A DNA stretch of 18,150 bases from CAYRIF01 sp964424205 (GCA_964424205.1 CAYRIF010000043.1:1-18150); one strand, 5' to 3'. Shown: positions 1 to 8,054, counted from the first letter of the stretch. Notes: a model not told the origin generated them from the letters alone. Numbers and translations: made by a program.

Positions 1-453
1 AACAAGCCTGTTTACTTTGATTTTCTTTTCAACACCATTGGCTATTTCCTGAAGTGTTAACTTCATTTTGATGCGTAGGTTTGAGCCCTTTCTCCCTCTG
101 CTACGACCACCGCCACCACCAAAGAAACTTTCAAATGGACTGCCACCGCCGCCACCAAAAATATCACCGAACTGAGAGAAAATATCTTCCATGTTCATGC
201 CGCCACCACCAAAACCACCGCCGCTTGCGCCCATGCCTCGGTGACCAAATTGGTCATAACGCTGCTTCTTTTCAGGGGTTGAAAGTACTTCGTAGGCTTC
301 TGCCGCTTCCTTAAACTTTTCTTCCGCACCCTTATCATTGGGATTCTTATCCGGGTGATATTTAATGGCAAGTTTTCGGTACGCCTTTTTTATTTCTACT
401 TTTCCAGCTGATTTGCTTACCCCTAATACTTCGTAATAATCTCTTTTCGCCAT
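1..453 (-). CDS. dnaJ: Chaperone DnaJ (Hsp40), 5'-terminal part
   Basis: Co-chaperone that delivers unfolded clients to DnaK and stimulates its ATPase in the cytoplasm. The first 151 codons are present; the gene continues past the left edge. The N-terminal J-domain (about residues 4-70) has the HPD motif at residues 33-35 that contacts DnaK. It is followed by a glycine/phenylalanine-rich linker (about 75-130, with FGGGG and FFGGGG runs) and the start of the first C-terminal substrate-binding domain (LRIKMKLTLQEIANGVEKKI). The zinc-finger and dimerisation regions are outside the window. The ATG at 453 gives the standard MAKRDYYEVLGV opening. It lies 2 bases after the grpE stop, so grpE and dnaJ form one operon. 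Confidence 0.97.
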   Translation of the reverse strand, partial: MAKRDYYEVLGVSKSAGKVEIKKAYRKLAIKYHPDKNPNDKGAEEKFKEAAEAYEVLSTPEKKQRYDQFGHRGMGASGGGFGGGGMNMEDIFSQFGDIFGGGGGSPFESFFGGGGGRSRGRKGSNLRIKMKLTLQEIANGVEKKIKVNRLV

Positions 454-455
454 AT

Positions 456-1010
456 CTATGCTCCTATAACAACTTTTGCAAAACGAATAACTTTTTCTCC
501 AAGGTAATATCCTTTTTCTATTACGTCTACTACTTTACCTTTCAGTTTTTTCTTCGGAGCGGGGATTTGCGTGATGGCTTCATGCACATCAGCATCGAAA
601 TCTGACCCTGTACCTACCTCCATTAATTTTAGACCTTTTTGGGTTAAAATATTTTTGAATTTATTATAAATCAAATCAAACCCTTCTTGAATAGTTTTAG
701 CATCAGCATCTTTGTTAGAAGCTGCTGCTCGTTCAAAATCATCTAAAACTGGAATCAAATCAGCCATCAAACTTTCGGTTGCTGTACTGATTAATTCTAA
801 TTTTTCTTTTGCCGTTCTTCTTCTATAATTCTCAAACTCTGAATAGAGCCTTAAATATTTATCTTTTGATTCCGCCAACTCAGCGGTTACTTTTTCTATA
901 TCTGAAACTGCTTCAATTTCGGTCTCCCCCCCCTCATTCGCAGCTGCTTTCACATCTTCTGCTTGGTCTATTTCTATCTCCTTTTCAGGGTGTTTTTCTT
1001 TTTTGCTCAT
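456..1010 (-). CDS. grpE: Nucleotide exchange factor GrpE
   Basis: GrpE releases ADP from DnaK and so completes the DnaK-DnaJ folding cycle. The protein has 184 residues, normal for the family. The first 40 residues are acidic and probably disordered. A long helix (about 40-100, LAESKDKYLRLYSEFENYRR) forms the dimerising coiled coil. The C-terminal beta-wing carries the family signature (VHEAI... then KGYYLGEKVIRFAKVVIG) near the end. It is the first gene of a grpE-dnaJ operon: its TAG stop is followed after 2 bases by the dnaJ ATG. A Bacteroidota-type promoter lies about 93 bp upstream. A heat-shock role is known for the family; no separate heat-shock operator was seen. Confidence 0.97.
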   Translation of the reverse strand: MSKKEKHPEKEIEIDQAEDVKAAANEGGETEIEAVSDIEKVTAELAESKDKYLRLYSEFENYRRRTAKEKLELISTATESLMADLIPVLDDFERAAASNKDADAKTIQEGFDLIYNKFKNILTQKGLKLMEVGTGSDFDADVHEAITQIPAPKKKLKGKVVDVIEKGYYLGEKVIRFAKVVIGA

Positions 1011-1102
1011 CTTAATTTATCGCTTTTCTAACGCTTCATTAATAAACAGAAGGTTATTTTTCTAAGTATTATCTTCTTTTCTTGAGGGTACAATTTTTTT
1101 GC

Positions 1103-1132
1103 CAAAAGTAGTTTTGTGACAATATGGCACAA
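1103..1132 (-). promoter_or_regulatory. Bacteroidota -33/-7 promoter of grpE-dnaJ
   Basis: Read on the minus strand, TTG at 1132-1130 is followed after 19 bases by TACTTTTG at 1110-1103, an exact match to the TAnnTTTG -7 box of the Bacteroidota primary sigma factor. It points towards grpE, leaving a leader of roughly 85-90 nt. The -33 element starts 3 bases beyond the stop codon of obgE, so obgE and grpE are probably separate transcripts. Confidence 0.6.
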
Positions 1133-1134
1133 TC

Positions 1135-2127
1135 TTATGGATTAAGTGCCTGCCAAATTAAATTTTTTAGCCCAGCAATACCATCTCCTACTATGGAAGA
1201 GATGAAAATGGTTTGAACATCGGTCGGAATTTCTTTCTCCATTGCTACCTTAAGTTCTTCATCTAGCATGTCTGATTTTGAAATGGCAAGTATTCTTTGT
1301 TTGTCCAGTAATTCTGGGTTATATTTTTTCAATTCATTTAATAGAATACCATATTCTTTTTTGATATCATCAGCATCAGCAGGAATTAAAAACAGCAGCA
1401 TTGAGTTCCTTTCAATATGCCGTAAAAATCTGATTCCCAATCCTTTACCTTCAGCAGCTCCTTCTATTAACCCAGGAATGTCTGCCATCACAAACGACCT
1501 GTTATCATGATAACTAACTACACCTAAATTCGGGGTGAGGGTGGTAAACGGATAGTCGGCAATCTCAGGTGTTGCCGCAGAAACGACGGAAAGTAGTGTT
1601 GATTTTCCAGCATTTGGGAAGCCCACCAAACCTACGTCTGCTAATAGTTTTAACTCTAAAATAGCGGTGATTTCCACACCGTCTTCACCTGGTTGTGCGT
1701 GACGAGGTGTTTGATTGGTTGGCGTTTTAAAATTCTCATTCCCAAGTCCCCCTCTGCCACCTTTGGCAATGATTACTTCTTGCCCCTCTTCGGTGACTTC
1801 ACCGATAACTTCTCCTGTTTCTTCATTTTTGGCAATTGTTCCCAAGGGAACTTCCAAGATGACATCCTCACCCGTTAATCCACTTCTTCTGCCGCCTTCG
1901 CCACCGCCACCTCTTTGTGCTTTGACGTGCTTCCGGTATCGTAAGTGTAGCAATGTCCATAGCTGTTTATTGCCTTTTAAGATTACATGACCGCCTCTGC
2001 CGCCGTTTCCGCCATCTGGACCGCCTTTTGGCACATGCTTTTCCCTACGGAAATGCACCGCACCTGCACCTCCATGACCAGAGGTGATGTACATTTTTAC
2101 ATGGTCTATGAAATTTGGTGAAGCCAT
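1135..2127 (-). CDS. obgE: GTPase ObgE/CgtA, ribosome assembly
   Basis: Obg-family GTPase that binds the 50S subunit during late assembly and links ribosome status to growth. The glycine-rich Obg domain occupies about residues 5-160 (GGxGG runs such as GGPDGGNGGRGG). The G domain follows with the P-loop GFPNAGKS (169-176), the G3 motif DIPGLIEGA and a G4 motif written SKSD in place of the usual NKxD. The poorly conserved C-terminal extension found in some Obg proteins is absent; 330 residues is normal for this phylum. The frame stays open 24 codons upstream, but the ATG at 2127 gives the family-typical N-terminus (MASPNFIDHVKMYITSGHGG), so I use it. Confidence 0.95.
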   Translation of the reverse strand: MASPNFIDHVKMYITSGHGGAGAVHFRREKHVPKGGPDGGNGGRGGHVILKGNKQLWTLLHLRYRKHVKAQRGGGGEGGRRSGLTGEDVILEVPLGTIAKNEETGEVIGEVTEEGQEVIIAKGGRGGLGNENFKTPTNQTPRHAQPGEDGVEITAILELKLLADVGLVGFPNAGKSTLLSVVSAATPEIADYPFTTLTPNLGVVSYHDNRSFVMADIPGLIEGAAEGKGLGIRFLRHIERNSMLLFLIPADADDIKKEYGILLNELKKYNPELLDKQRILAISKSDMLDEELKVAMEKEIPTDVQTIFISSIVGDGIAGLKNLIWQALNP

Positions 2128-2226
2128 TTTATTAGTATTCAAAATAACCTGCTTACGAGAAGAAAGCAAGAGGGTTCTAGTTGTTAATTCTTTATCCACG
2201 CACTCAATGTTGCGTTAAACCAATAT

Positions 2227-3348
2227 TTATTTCAATGCATCAATCGCCGCACTGATATTCTCAAATATATCATCAATACCACCGATTCCATTGATGCTAG
2301 AAAATTTATTTTGTGCCTTATAGAAAGAAGCCACTGGTAATGTTTCGTTATTATAAATTTTTACCCTTGTTTGTATCTTTTCTATGTTTTGATCATCTGC
2401 CCTTCCCGAGGTTTTACCTCTTTCCAAAATTCTATTGACCAACTCTTCTTCGGATACCTCTAAAGCAATCATGCCAGAGATGGCCGTTCCATTTTTAGTT
2501 AATAATTCATCTAGTGCCTCGGCTTGTGCCACTGTCCTTGGGAAACCATCAAAAATAAAACCATTGGTATCGGCTGTTTCCCTGATTTTTTGGTCTACCA
2601 TGTCAATCACCACTTGGTCAGGAACAAGATGCCCTTCGTCCATATAGCCTTGTGCAAGTTTGCCTAATGCAGTTCCTTCAGAAAGGTTTTTTCTAAACAA
2701 ATCTCCTGTAGCGATATGCGTAAGCTTATATTTGTCTATTATTTTTTCACTTTGTGTTCCTTTTCCTGCTCCTGGAGGTCCAAATAAAACTAAATTTAGC
2801 ATATTTTTTGTGATCGTTTTTTCTTCTGATAATTGATAAATACATTGCTCATTCCTGCCATATCCGTCATAATCTAGCCCATAACCTATTACAAATTTAT
2901 TAGGAATATCAAACCCAACATATTTTAAACTAAGGTCTGTTTTATTTACTTCTGGCTTGTGTAGTAATGTTGCGATTTCAACAGATTTAGGACCAAGCTC
3001 CTTAAATCGCTCAGTAATATGTGTCAGTGTTTTTCCACTATCTACAATATCTTCAATGATAATTATATCTCTTTGAAAGATATTTTCCTGTAACCCAATA
3101 GCCTCCTTAATATTTCCTGTGCTTTGCGTAGCGACATAGGAGGATACTTTAATAAAAGTAATTTGAGAGTCAACGTCAACATACTTCATCAAGTCGCCTG
3201 CAAACATAAACGAGCCGTTTAGAATAGCAATAAACAAAGGGTTTTTGTCCTTGTAGTCCTCGTTGATTTGTTCGGCAAGCGCCTTTACTTTATTGATAAT
3301 TTTCGTGTTATCAATATACAGTTCAAACTCCTTGTCTTTTATTTTCAT
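2227..3348 (-). CDS. hpt-adk: Fused hypoxanthine phosphoribosyltransferase-adenylate kinase
   Basis: Bifunctional purine enzyme of 373 residues. Residues 1-180 are a hypoxanthine/guanine phosphoribosyltransferase with the PRPP-binding loop IIIIEDIVDSGKT (95-107) and the KFVIGYGLDYDGYGRN segment that binds the base. Residues 184-373 are a complete adenylate kinase with P-loop GPPGAGKG (190-197), DGFPRT (267-272) and a short lid (GRADDQ), so it is the short-lid form. The fusion would join base salvage (base + PRPP to NMP) to AMP/ADP interconversion in the cytoplasm. The frame is open for 22 more codons upstream, but that stretch is a hydrophobic AT-rich translation and contains a good -7 box, so the ATG at 3348 is preferred. 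The divergent neighbour is upp, also a salvage gene. Confidence 0.95.
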   Translation of the reverse strand: MKIKDKEFELYIDNTKIINKVKALAEQINEDYKDKNPLFIAILNGSFMFAGDLMKYVDVDSQITFIKVSSYVATQSTGNIKEAIGLQENIFQRDIIIIEDIVDSGKTLTHITERFKELGPKSVEIATLLHKPEVNKTDLSLKYVGFDIPNKFVIGYGLDYDGYGRNEQCIYQLSEEKTITKNMLNLVLFGPPGAGKGTQSEKIIDKYKLTHIATGDLFRKNLSEGTALGKLAQGYMDEGHLVPDQVVIDMVDQKIRETADTNGFIFDGFPRTVAQAEALDELLTKNGTAISGMIALEVSEEELVNRILERGKTSGRADDQNIEKIQTRVKIYNNETLPVASFYKAQNKFSSINGIGGIDDIFENISAAIDALK

Positions 3349-3375
3349 TGATTGCAAATGATACTTTAAAGCGTG

Positions 3376-3383
3376 CAAAGATA
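3376..3383 (-). promoter_or_regulatory. -7 promoter box of hpt-adk
   Basis: The minus strand reads TATCTTTG, an exact TAnnTTTG box, 27 bases upstream of the chosen ATG. No clear TTG -33 element was found at the usual distance. Its position inside the open 22-codon upstream extension argues that the longer start is not used. Confidence 0.45.
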
Positions 3384-3439
3384 TGATTAAAATAATTATA
3401 AATAGCAGAAACATTTAAAATTGAATTTTTGACAAAAAG

Positions 3440-3470
3440 TTACAATCATTAGGCATGACGCATATGTTTG
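3440..3470 (+). promoter_or_regulatory. Possible upp promoter
   Basis: TATGTTTG at 3463-3470 matches TAnnTTTG, with TTA at 3440-3442 (one mismatch to TTG) 20 bases upstream. A second identical TATGTTTG lies at 3473-3480, exactly 10 bases on. Either would give a leader of about 85-100 nt before upp. The -33 match is weak. Confidence 0.4.
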
Positions 3471-3574
3471 GGTATGTTTGAATGACTGATATATGACACT
3501 ACCTACTTAGATTATTGTTCTTCAGTTACTGAAGGACGCAGAAATTAATTTTAATATAATTGGTTTTTATTTGA

Positions 3575-4222
3575 ATGTTTATTCTTGGTGACCATAATTC
3601 AATAGCGAATCAATATTTGTCTGAAATCAGAGATGCTGAAATTCAAAGGGATAGGTGGCGTTTCAGAAAAAATATGGAACATTTGGGGCTGTTAATGGCT
3701 TACGAAATGTCGAAAGATTTATCATATAAAAATCAGGAAGTTAAGACGCCTCTTGGCATTTCTAATATTAATTTGCTAGCGGAACAGCCGATTTTGATAC
3801 CCATATTGAGAGCGGCAATCCCATTTTACCAAGGCGTTTTAAGTATTTTTAACAAAGCAGATAGCGGATTCATTGGGGCATATAGGAAGGTGTTGAATAG
3901 TAATCACGATTTTGATATCAATACAGATTATATGGCGTTGCCAGATATTACGGGAAGGCACGTGGTTTTGATTGATCCTATGTTAGCTTCTGGGAAATCC
4001 ATTGTTAAAACCATGGGGGATTTAGCACAATTTGGTAAACCGAGTCGTGTTGATATCATGGTGGTAATTGCTGCTCCTGAAGGCATAGCCTATGTGAAGC
4101 ATAATTTAAAGATGGATTACTCGTTATGGGTGGGTGCAATTGATGAAAAGTTAAATGAAAAATCATATATAATACCTGGCTTGGGAGATGCTGGGGATTT
4201 AGCATTCGGTGAAAAAATATAA
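3575..4222 (+). CDS. upp: Uracil phosphoribosyltransferase
   Basis: Converts uracil and PRPP to UMP, the pyrimidine salvage step, in the cytoplasm. The 215 residues match the family's usual length. Seen in the sequence: ILIPILRAAIPFYQG (about 73-87, typical UPRT region), the PRPP loop DPMLASGKS (134-142), and the C-terminal uracil-binding segment IPGLGDAGDLAFG (about 200-212). It starts a tight plus-strand run: the antiporter ATG follows the upp stop after 8 bases. It stands back to back with the purine-salvage fusion gene hpt-adk. The antiporter and membrane protein downstream suggest cotranscription rather than a shared pathway. Confidence 0.96.
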   Translation: MFILGDHNSIANQYLSEIRDAEIQRDRWRFRKNMEHLGLLMAYEMSKDLSYKNQEVKTPLGISNINLLAEQPILIPILRAAIPFYQGVLSIFNKADSGFIGAYRKVLNSNHDFDINTDYMALPDITGRHVVLIDPMLASGKSIVKTMGDLAQFGKPSRVDIMVVIAAPEGIAYVKHNLKMDYSLWVGAIDEKLNEKSYIIPGLGDAGDLAFGEKI

Positions 4223-4230
4223 AGCGTTCG

Positions 4231-5181
4231 ATGTATCAAGAAATATTGATTTTAGCGGGAGGATTGGTTATCTTAATATTAGGAGGAGAATTTCTGATTA
4301 GAGGGGCGCAGCAAATTGCAGTGCGGGCACATATTTCTCCTTTGGTGATTGGGTTAACTGTGGTGGCTTTCGGCACATCTGCGCCAGAGTTATTTATAAG
4401 TCTTCGGTCAGCATTGCAAGGAAGTTCCGATTTTACAATGGGCAATGTCATCGGTTCTAATATTTGTAATCTGGCAATGATTCTAGGGGTCACGGCCATT
4501 ATTTCCCCTTTCAAAGTACATACTAGTAGTATTAAAAGAGATTGGCCTGTAGTCATGGGGGCTTCTTTGTTGCTCTATTTTATCATGAAACTGGGCTATA
4601 TCAATTATCAAACCGGCTTATTGCTGCTAGTTATTTTGGTGGTTTATTTGGTTTCAGTAATTTACACCTCCCGCAAGCAAATCAAGGAGGAAAGGGAAAA
4701 CCTAGCGGTGTCAGAAACGCCGGTAATAAAACAAACTTTCTGGAAAGATTTAGCGTATGTTATGCTAGGAGGGGCAGGACTGTTTTTTGGTTCTGAATGG
4801 TTTGTTGGAGGTGCGAAAGAATTGGCAATTGGGCTGGGCGTGAGTGAGCGAATTATTGGTGTTACTGTTTTGGCATTGGGCACTAGTCTGCCGGAGTTAG
4901 TAACAGCATCGATTGCTGCATACAAAAAAGAAACCGATTTGGCAGTTGGTAATTTAATTGGCTCAAACATCTTCAATATATTATTCATTCTGGGTGCAAC
5001 AGGAGTCATTACCGACATTAATATTAGTGCCATCATTATGCAGATTGACATGACTTGGATGTTAGGAGTGACGTTAATTATTTTTCCGATGATGGTATTC
5101 AAACAAAGAATGGGCAGAGCCTCCGGCATAATTTTATTGCTAATTTACGTGGCATATATTTATACAGTTATTAGTGGCTAA
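4231..5181 (+). CDS. CaCA-family Na+/Ca2+ antiporter (YrbG-like)
   Basis: Inner-membrane cation exchanger of 316 residues with the inverted-repeat architecture of the Ca2+:cation antiporter family. Each half has an alpha-repeat: GTSAPE (48-53) followed by GNVIGSNICN (71-80) in the first, and GTSLPE (217-222) followed by GNLIGSNIFN (about 240-249) in the second. The acidic residues of these motifs bind the cation in the family. About ten hydrophobic segments are visible, with a charged loop near residues 145-165 (RKQIKEERENLAVSE) between the halves. The family exchanges Na+ (or H+) for Ca2+; the exact substrate cannot be read from sequence. It lies 8 bases after upp and 2 bases before the next gene. 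Confidence 0.92.
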   Translation: MYQEILILAGGLVILILGGEFLIRGAQQIAVRAHISPLVIGLTVVAFGTSAPELFISLRSALQGSSDFTMGNVIGSNICNLAMILGVTAIISPFKVHTSSIKRDWPVVMGASLLLYFIMKLGYINYQTGLLLLVILVVYLVSVIYTSRKQIKEERENLAVSETPVIKQTFWKDLAYVMLGGAGLFFGSEWFVGGAKELAIGLGVSERIIGVTVLALGTSLPELVTASIAAYKKETDLAVGNLIGSNIFNILFILGATGVITDINISAIIMQIDMTWMLGVTLIIFPMMVFKQRMGRASGIILLLIYVAYIYTVISG

Positions 5182-5183
5182 AG

Positions 5184-5621
5184 ATGTTTTCAGCGTTGAT
5201 AAAATATATTTCAATTTACTTATTGGGCATGCTTAAATTTATTGCAGGTCCAACCATCGGCTCTGTGTCCGGTCTCAGCTGGCTAGAAACCGTTTTGATA
5301 ACGGTAGCCAGTATGATGACTAGCGTTATCATTTTTACAAGTAAGGGATTTAGAGAAAAAATATTGCTAAAATTTTTTAAGAAAAGAAAAAAATTCACCA
5401 AGCGCAATAGACGGTTTGTGATGATTTGGAAGAAGTGGGGAGCATTTGGTGTATACTTTTTAACCCCTGTTATTTTCACACCAATCGGAGGAGCACTGAT
5501 GATGGCATTTGTGGGTGAATCCCGCAAAAAAATAATTCCCTATATGTTTTTTAGTGCCGTTTTTTGGGCGGTAATTCTTTCTTCGTTTTTTCACTTTGTG
5601 ATTACCCGAGCGCAGGGGTAA
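5184..5621 (+). CDS. Small integral membrane protein, unknown function
   Basis: A 145-residue protein I do not recognise with confidence. It shows hydrophobic segments near residues 8-30, 35-52, 85-108 and 118-140. A strongly basic stretch (about 57-84, KKRKKFTKRNRR) between the second and third segments probably lies on the cytoplasmic side. The third segment has a Pro/Gly-rich pattern (GVYFLTPVIFTPIGGALMMA) that loosely recalls the small DedA-like or small multidrug-export membrane families; this is resemblance only. The ATG begins 2 bases after the antiporter stop, so translation is probably coupled and a role with the antiporter is possible. It is the last gene of the upp run; the next 267 bases carry no gene. 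Confidence 0.75.
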   Translation: MFSALIKYISIYLLGMLKFIAGPTIGSVSGLSWLETVLITVASMMTSVIIFTSKGFREKILLKFFKKRKKFTKRNRRFVMIWKKWGAFGVYFLTPVIFTPIGGALMMAFVGESRKKIIPYMFFSAVFWAVILSSFFHFVITRAQG

Positions 5622-5761
5622 CACTCTGCACTTTACTATTTTTTCTACCAACAAATAAGAGGCAAAAAACTAATCGAATTTAAGCGTTCTAATTTTTGAA
5701 ATGGATTATTTCAATATCAAATATAGCTATAGTAATAGTTTGGCTAAAAAATGAAAATAAA

Positions 5762-5791
5762 TTTTGTTTTAGTGGTTTTTTTACAACTTTG
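5762..5791 (+). promoter_or_regulatory. Weak promoter candidate ahead of the protease lipoprotein
   Basis: TTTTG at 5762-5766 and CAACTTTG at 5784-5791 (one mismatch to TAnnTTTG) are 17 bases apart and face the lipoprotein gene 98 bases downstream. The surrounding 5622-5888 region is AT-rich and holds no other recognisable element, including no clear terminator for the upstream run. Confidence 0.3.
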
Positions 5792-5888
5792 TGATTCAAT
5801 TTAGTACCAGCTAAACTCCTCTAGCTAGATTTTTTACCAGAAAGGCAGGTATTGATTTAACCTATTTTTAACGTATAATTTTTTTAGA

Positions 5889-7526
5889 GTGAAAAGAAAA
5901 ACTATTTTTCGAAAAGGGATGGCTGTATTTGCTGTCGTATTATTTTTATTTTCTTGTGAGCAGCAAGAAATAACGGTTGAACAAAGTAACCTTGAAACAG
6001 AGGCAACCAATAGGGGCGGTATGATCGTCTTAGGTAAGAAGCTTGAAAACCCTTACTCAGTTGAAAACATGAAAAAGGCTTATGACAATTTGATAGTAAA
6101 TGGTAGAAGTGGTGGCGATATTGATATTGCTACTACACATTATTATGTTAGGTTTTTGCCAAAGAGCAATGAGGAAATGCAGGTATTAGAAGCCGACTCA
6201 TTATATCTGTTTGACTATCCTTTGGATTATGAGATTGAAGGAGATGGAGAAAATTATGTAGATCCTGATGTAAATATCGCCGAGGGCAAGTGGTTTTATA
6301 CTTCCGTTCCTATTAACTATAATTTTACGAATATTAAATATGAAATCATTGAAGATTTATTTTTGCCAGAAGAATATGTAACCAATGGCAGGGGTAGTAT
6401 TTCAAATGAATTTTTACTTGAATTAGAAGACGAGGCACTTAGGATTACAGGTAACTATGAAGAAAGAGATGATGCAATACTGAATGGTAGGGCCTGGGAA
6501 AACCCAAACGGACATGTGCGTGTATTTGACACGGAGCGGAATCGTTTGGTCGGGGTAGAAGGGGTAAAGGTGCGGACTAGAAGGTGGTTTAAATACGGAA
6601 ATGACTATACCGATGGCAACGGATTTTATTACATAACAAAGCGATATAAGCGTGATGTACATTACACCGTATTTTTTAAAAACGTCTCAGGTTTCAAAGT
6701 GTGGAGTACTGTGATAGACCTATCGGTAGCAAGCCACCATGTAGGCAAACATAGTAAACACGGTTATGATATTAATATATTTCAAAACTCCAGGGCTTGG
6801 CGTTTTGCAACTGTTAATAATGGCGTAGTCAAATATAAAGCCTATTGTTCCCAATTCGGGATTAATCATCCCCCTTCTAATTTGCGTATTGCTGCTCTTG
6901 ATAAAGCCAGTGGCGGTAGTGCGACGCCCATGTTAAGGAGAACCTGGGGTGTGTTTGGTTTTACATCTCATTCCAAAGTAAAGGCATTTTTGTGGAAAGC
7001 TAATAGCATCTCAATAAGTTTAAATTTAGTAGCAACACTACTGAAGTTTACACAACCAGATATCATTATTAAAGCCGCCTCAAGCAGGGGGACAGCAACG
7101 GTACTTGCAACTACCTTCCATGAATGCGCCCATGCCAGCCACTGGACCAAGGCGGGTAATGGCTATTGGGTAAAGTATATTAATTATATTATTACGTATA
7201 ATGGTTATGGCAATGGTACAGGAAATAATGCTGGGGTTTGTGGGATAGGTGAAATGTGGGGAAATTATTTTGGAGCAGTGTGCATGAATAGAGAATTTCC
7301 TCGCGTAGGAGGGTCTAGTGCATATTTGGATGAATTTGAAGACTGGTATAATCCTGGTTTTTTACAAGATGTAGACAATATTCCTGATGTTTCGACAGCA
7401 GAAATATTCTCATGTCTGACATCTAGTACTGATACATTTGATGATTTGATTAATCAATTAAAAACTAAAACAAATAATGATGCACAAGTTGACAATGCGT
7501 TTGCAAATTATACTGATTGGCCTTAG
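5889..7526 (+). CDS. Lipoprotein with HExxH zinc-metalloprotease motif
   Basis: A 545-residue predicted surface or periplasmic lipoprotein. The GTG start gives a basic n-region and hydrophobic core ending in lipobox LFSC, with the acylated Cys at residue 23; an ATG at residue 11 would lose the basic region. After a mixed N-terminal part (about 40-200) comes a beta-sandwich of carboxypeptidase-regulatory type (about 207-270, GHVRVFDT... GVKVRTRRWFKYG... TDGNGFY). The C-terminal third holds HECAH (411-415), a complete HExxH zinc motif. Forty residues later comes GIGEMWGNYFG with Glu455, placed like the third ligand of gluzincin peptidases. Cys pairs flank this core (CGIGEMW... AVC). The overall architecture recalls an uncharacterised Bacteroidota family; protease activity is inferred. 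The 3' end overlaps the next lipoprotein gene by 32 bases. Confidence 0.8.
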   Translation: MKRKTIFRKGMAVFAVVLFLFSCEQQEITVEQSNLETEATNRGGMIVLGKKLENPYSVENMKKAYDNLIVNGRSGGDIDIATTHYYVRFLPKSNEEMQVLEADSLYLFDYPLDYEIEGDGENYVDPDVNIAEGKWFYTSVPINYNFTNIKYEIIEDLFLPEEYVTNGRGSISNEFLLELEDEALRITGNYEERDDAILNGRAWENPNGHVRVFDTERNRLVGVEGVKVRTRRWFKYGNDYTDGNGFYYITKRYKRDVHYTVFFKNVSGFKVWSTVIDLSVASHHVGKHSKHGYDINIFQNSRAWRFATVNNGVVKYKAYCSQFGINHPPSNLRIAALDKASGGSATPMLRRTWGVFGFTSHSKVKAFLWKANSISISLNLVATLLKFTQPDIIIKAASSRGTATVLATTFHECAHASHWTKAGNGYWVKYINYIITYNGYGNGTGNNAGVCGIGEMWGNYFGAVCMNREFPRVGGSSAYLDEFEDWYNPGFLQDVDNIPDVSTAEIFSCLTSSTDTFDDLINQLKTKTNNDAQVDNAFANYTDWP

Positions 7527-7950
7527 CGTTATTTTCTTGAATGGATGCGCTCTTTTTTCTTATGATGAACCCGATGAGCTTTATCTGATAGAATACTCTA
7601 ACTTTTCAAAAAAGGATATTACGTTGGTCTTGAGGAATGTTACGGCAGAAATTTCTGAAAGCTATACAATTAAACCTGGTAATATAGGTGGCAGTAACAA
7701 TGGGCTTCCTCTTGGAAGTAATCCCACAAAAGGATATTTAGATGACTTAGATAGGTCTAATGTAAAGATTGAACTATATACAGAGGATGAGCAGCTAGTG
7801 AAAGAATGGATTGGTCCACCTGATAATTTTGGTGATAGCATTAACAGTCCATTCAATTATGATTCGTGGAAGTTTGAGTCACTAACGCCTGATGCTAAAA
7901 ATGTAGTGGGTAAAGTTACTTTCACTATAACAGATGAAGACTTGGATTAG
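7495..7950 (+). CDS. Small lipoprotein, module copy 1
   Basis: A 151-residue predicted lipoprotein of unknown function. The ATG at 7495 gives MRLQIILIGLSVIFLNGC with lipobox LNGC; a longer start at 7477 is possible but adds residues before the signal. The mature part begins with an N/S-rich beta-type segment (EYSNFSKKDITLVLRNV) and ends in TFTITDEDLD. This layout matches, loosely, the two small lipoproteins downstream (which end ISQEDYDNAEPI and ITQEDFDNAEPI). The start lies inside the protease gene, overlapping its last 32 bases in another frame, which suggests coupled translation and a shared job, for example partner, substrate-presenting or self-protection protein. That function is inference. 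Confidence 0.8.
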   Translation: MRLQIILIGLSVIFLNGCALFSYDEPDELYLIEYSNFSKKDITLVLRNVTAEISESYTIKPGNIGGSNNGLPLGSNPTKGYLDDLDRSNVKIELYTEDEQLVKEWIGPPDNFGDSINSPFNYDSWKFESLTPDAKNVVGKVTFTITDEDLD

Positions 7951-8054
7951 TAGTTGTTAAGTTTAAACGGTTAAGTTCAAGATAAGACCGCTTTTCGTTA
8001 CTTTTTTAGCTTCTTAAACCTCAAAAATGAGAGAATAATCTAATTCTTTAATGA

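Noticed and set aside
81..314. Plus-strand 77-codon ORF
   Set aside because: It is the antisense shadow of the J-domain and Gly-rich linker of dnaJ, which runs off the window edge on the minus strand.
1715..1990. Plus-strand 91-codon ORF with proline-rich translation
   Set aside because: Antisense of the glycine-rich Obg domain; proline runs are the complement of glycine codons.
2128..2199. A 24-codon upstream extension of obgE
   Set aside because: The ATG at 2127 gives the standard Obg N-terminus and a family-typical 330 residues; the extension has no conserved character.
3349..3414. A hydrophobic N-terminal extension of the HPRT-adenylate kinase that would look like a membrane anchor
   Set aside because: It overlaps an exact -7 promoter box, and the downstream ATG gives the normal start of a cytoplasmic HPRT; the hydrophobicity comes from AT-rich spacer.
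4236..5129. Minus-strand ORFs across the antiporter gene
   Set aside because: Shadows of the antiporter: no initiation context, and composition explained by the membrane protein on the other strand.
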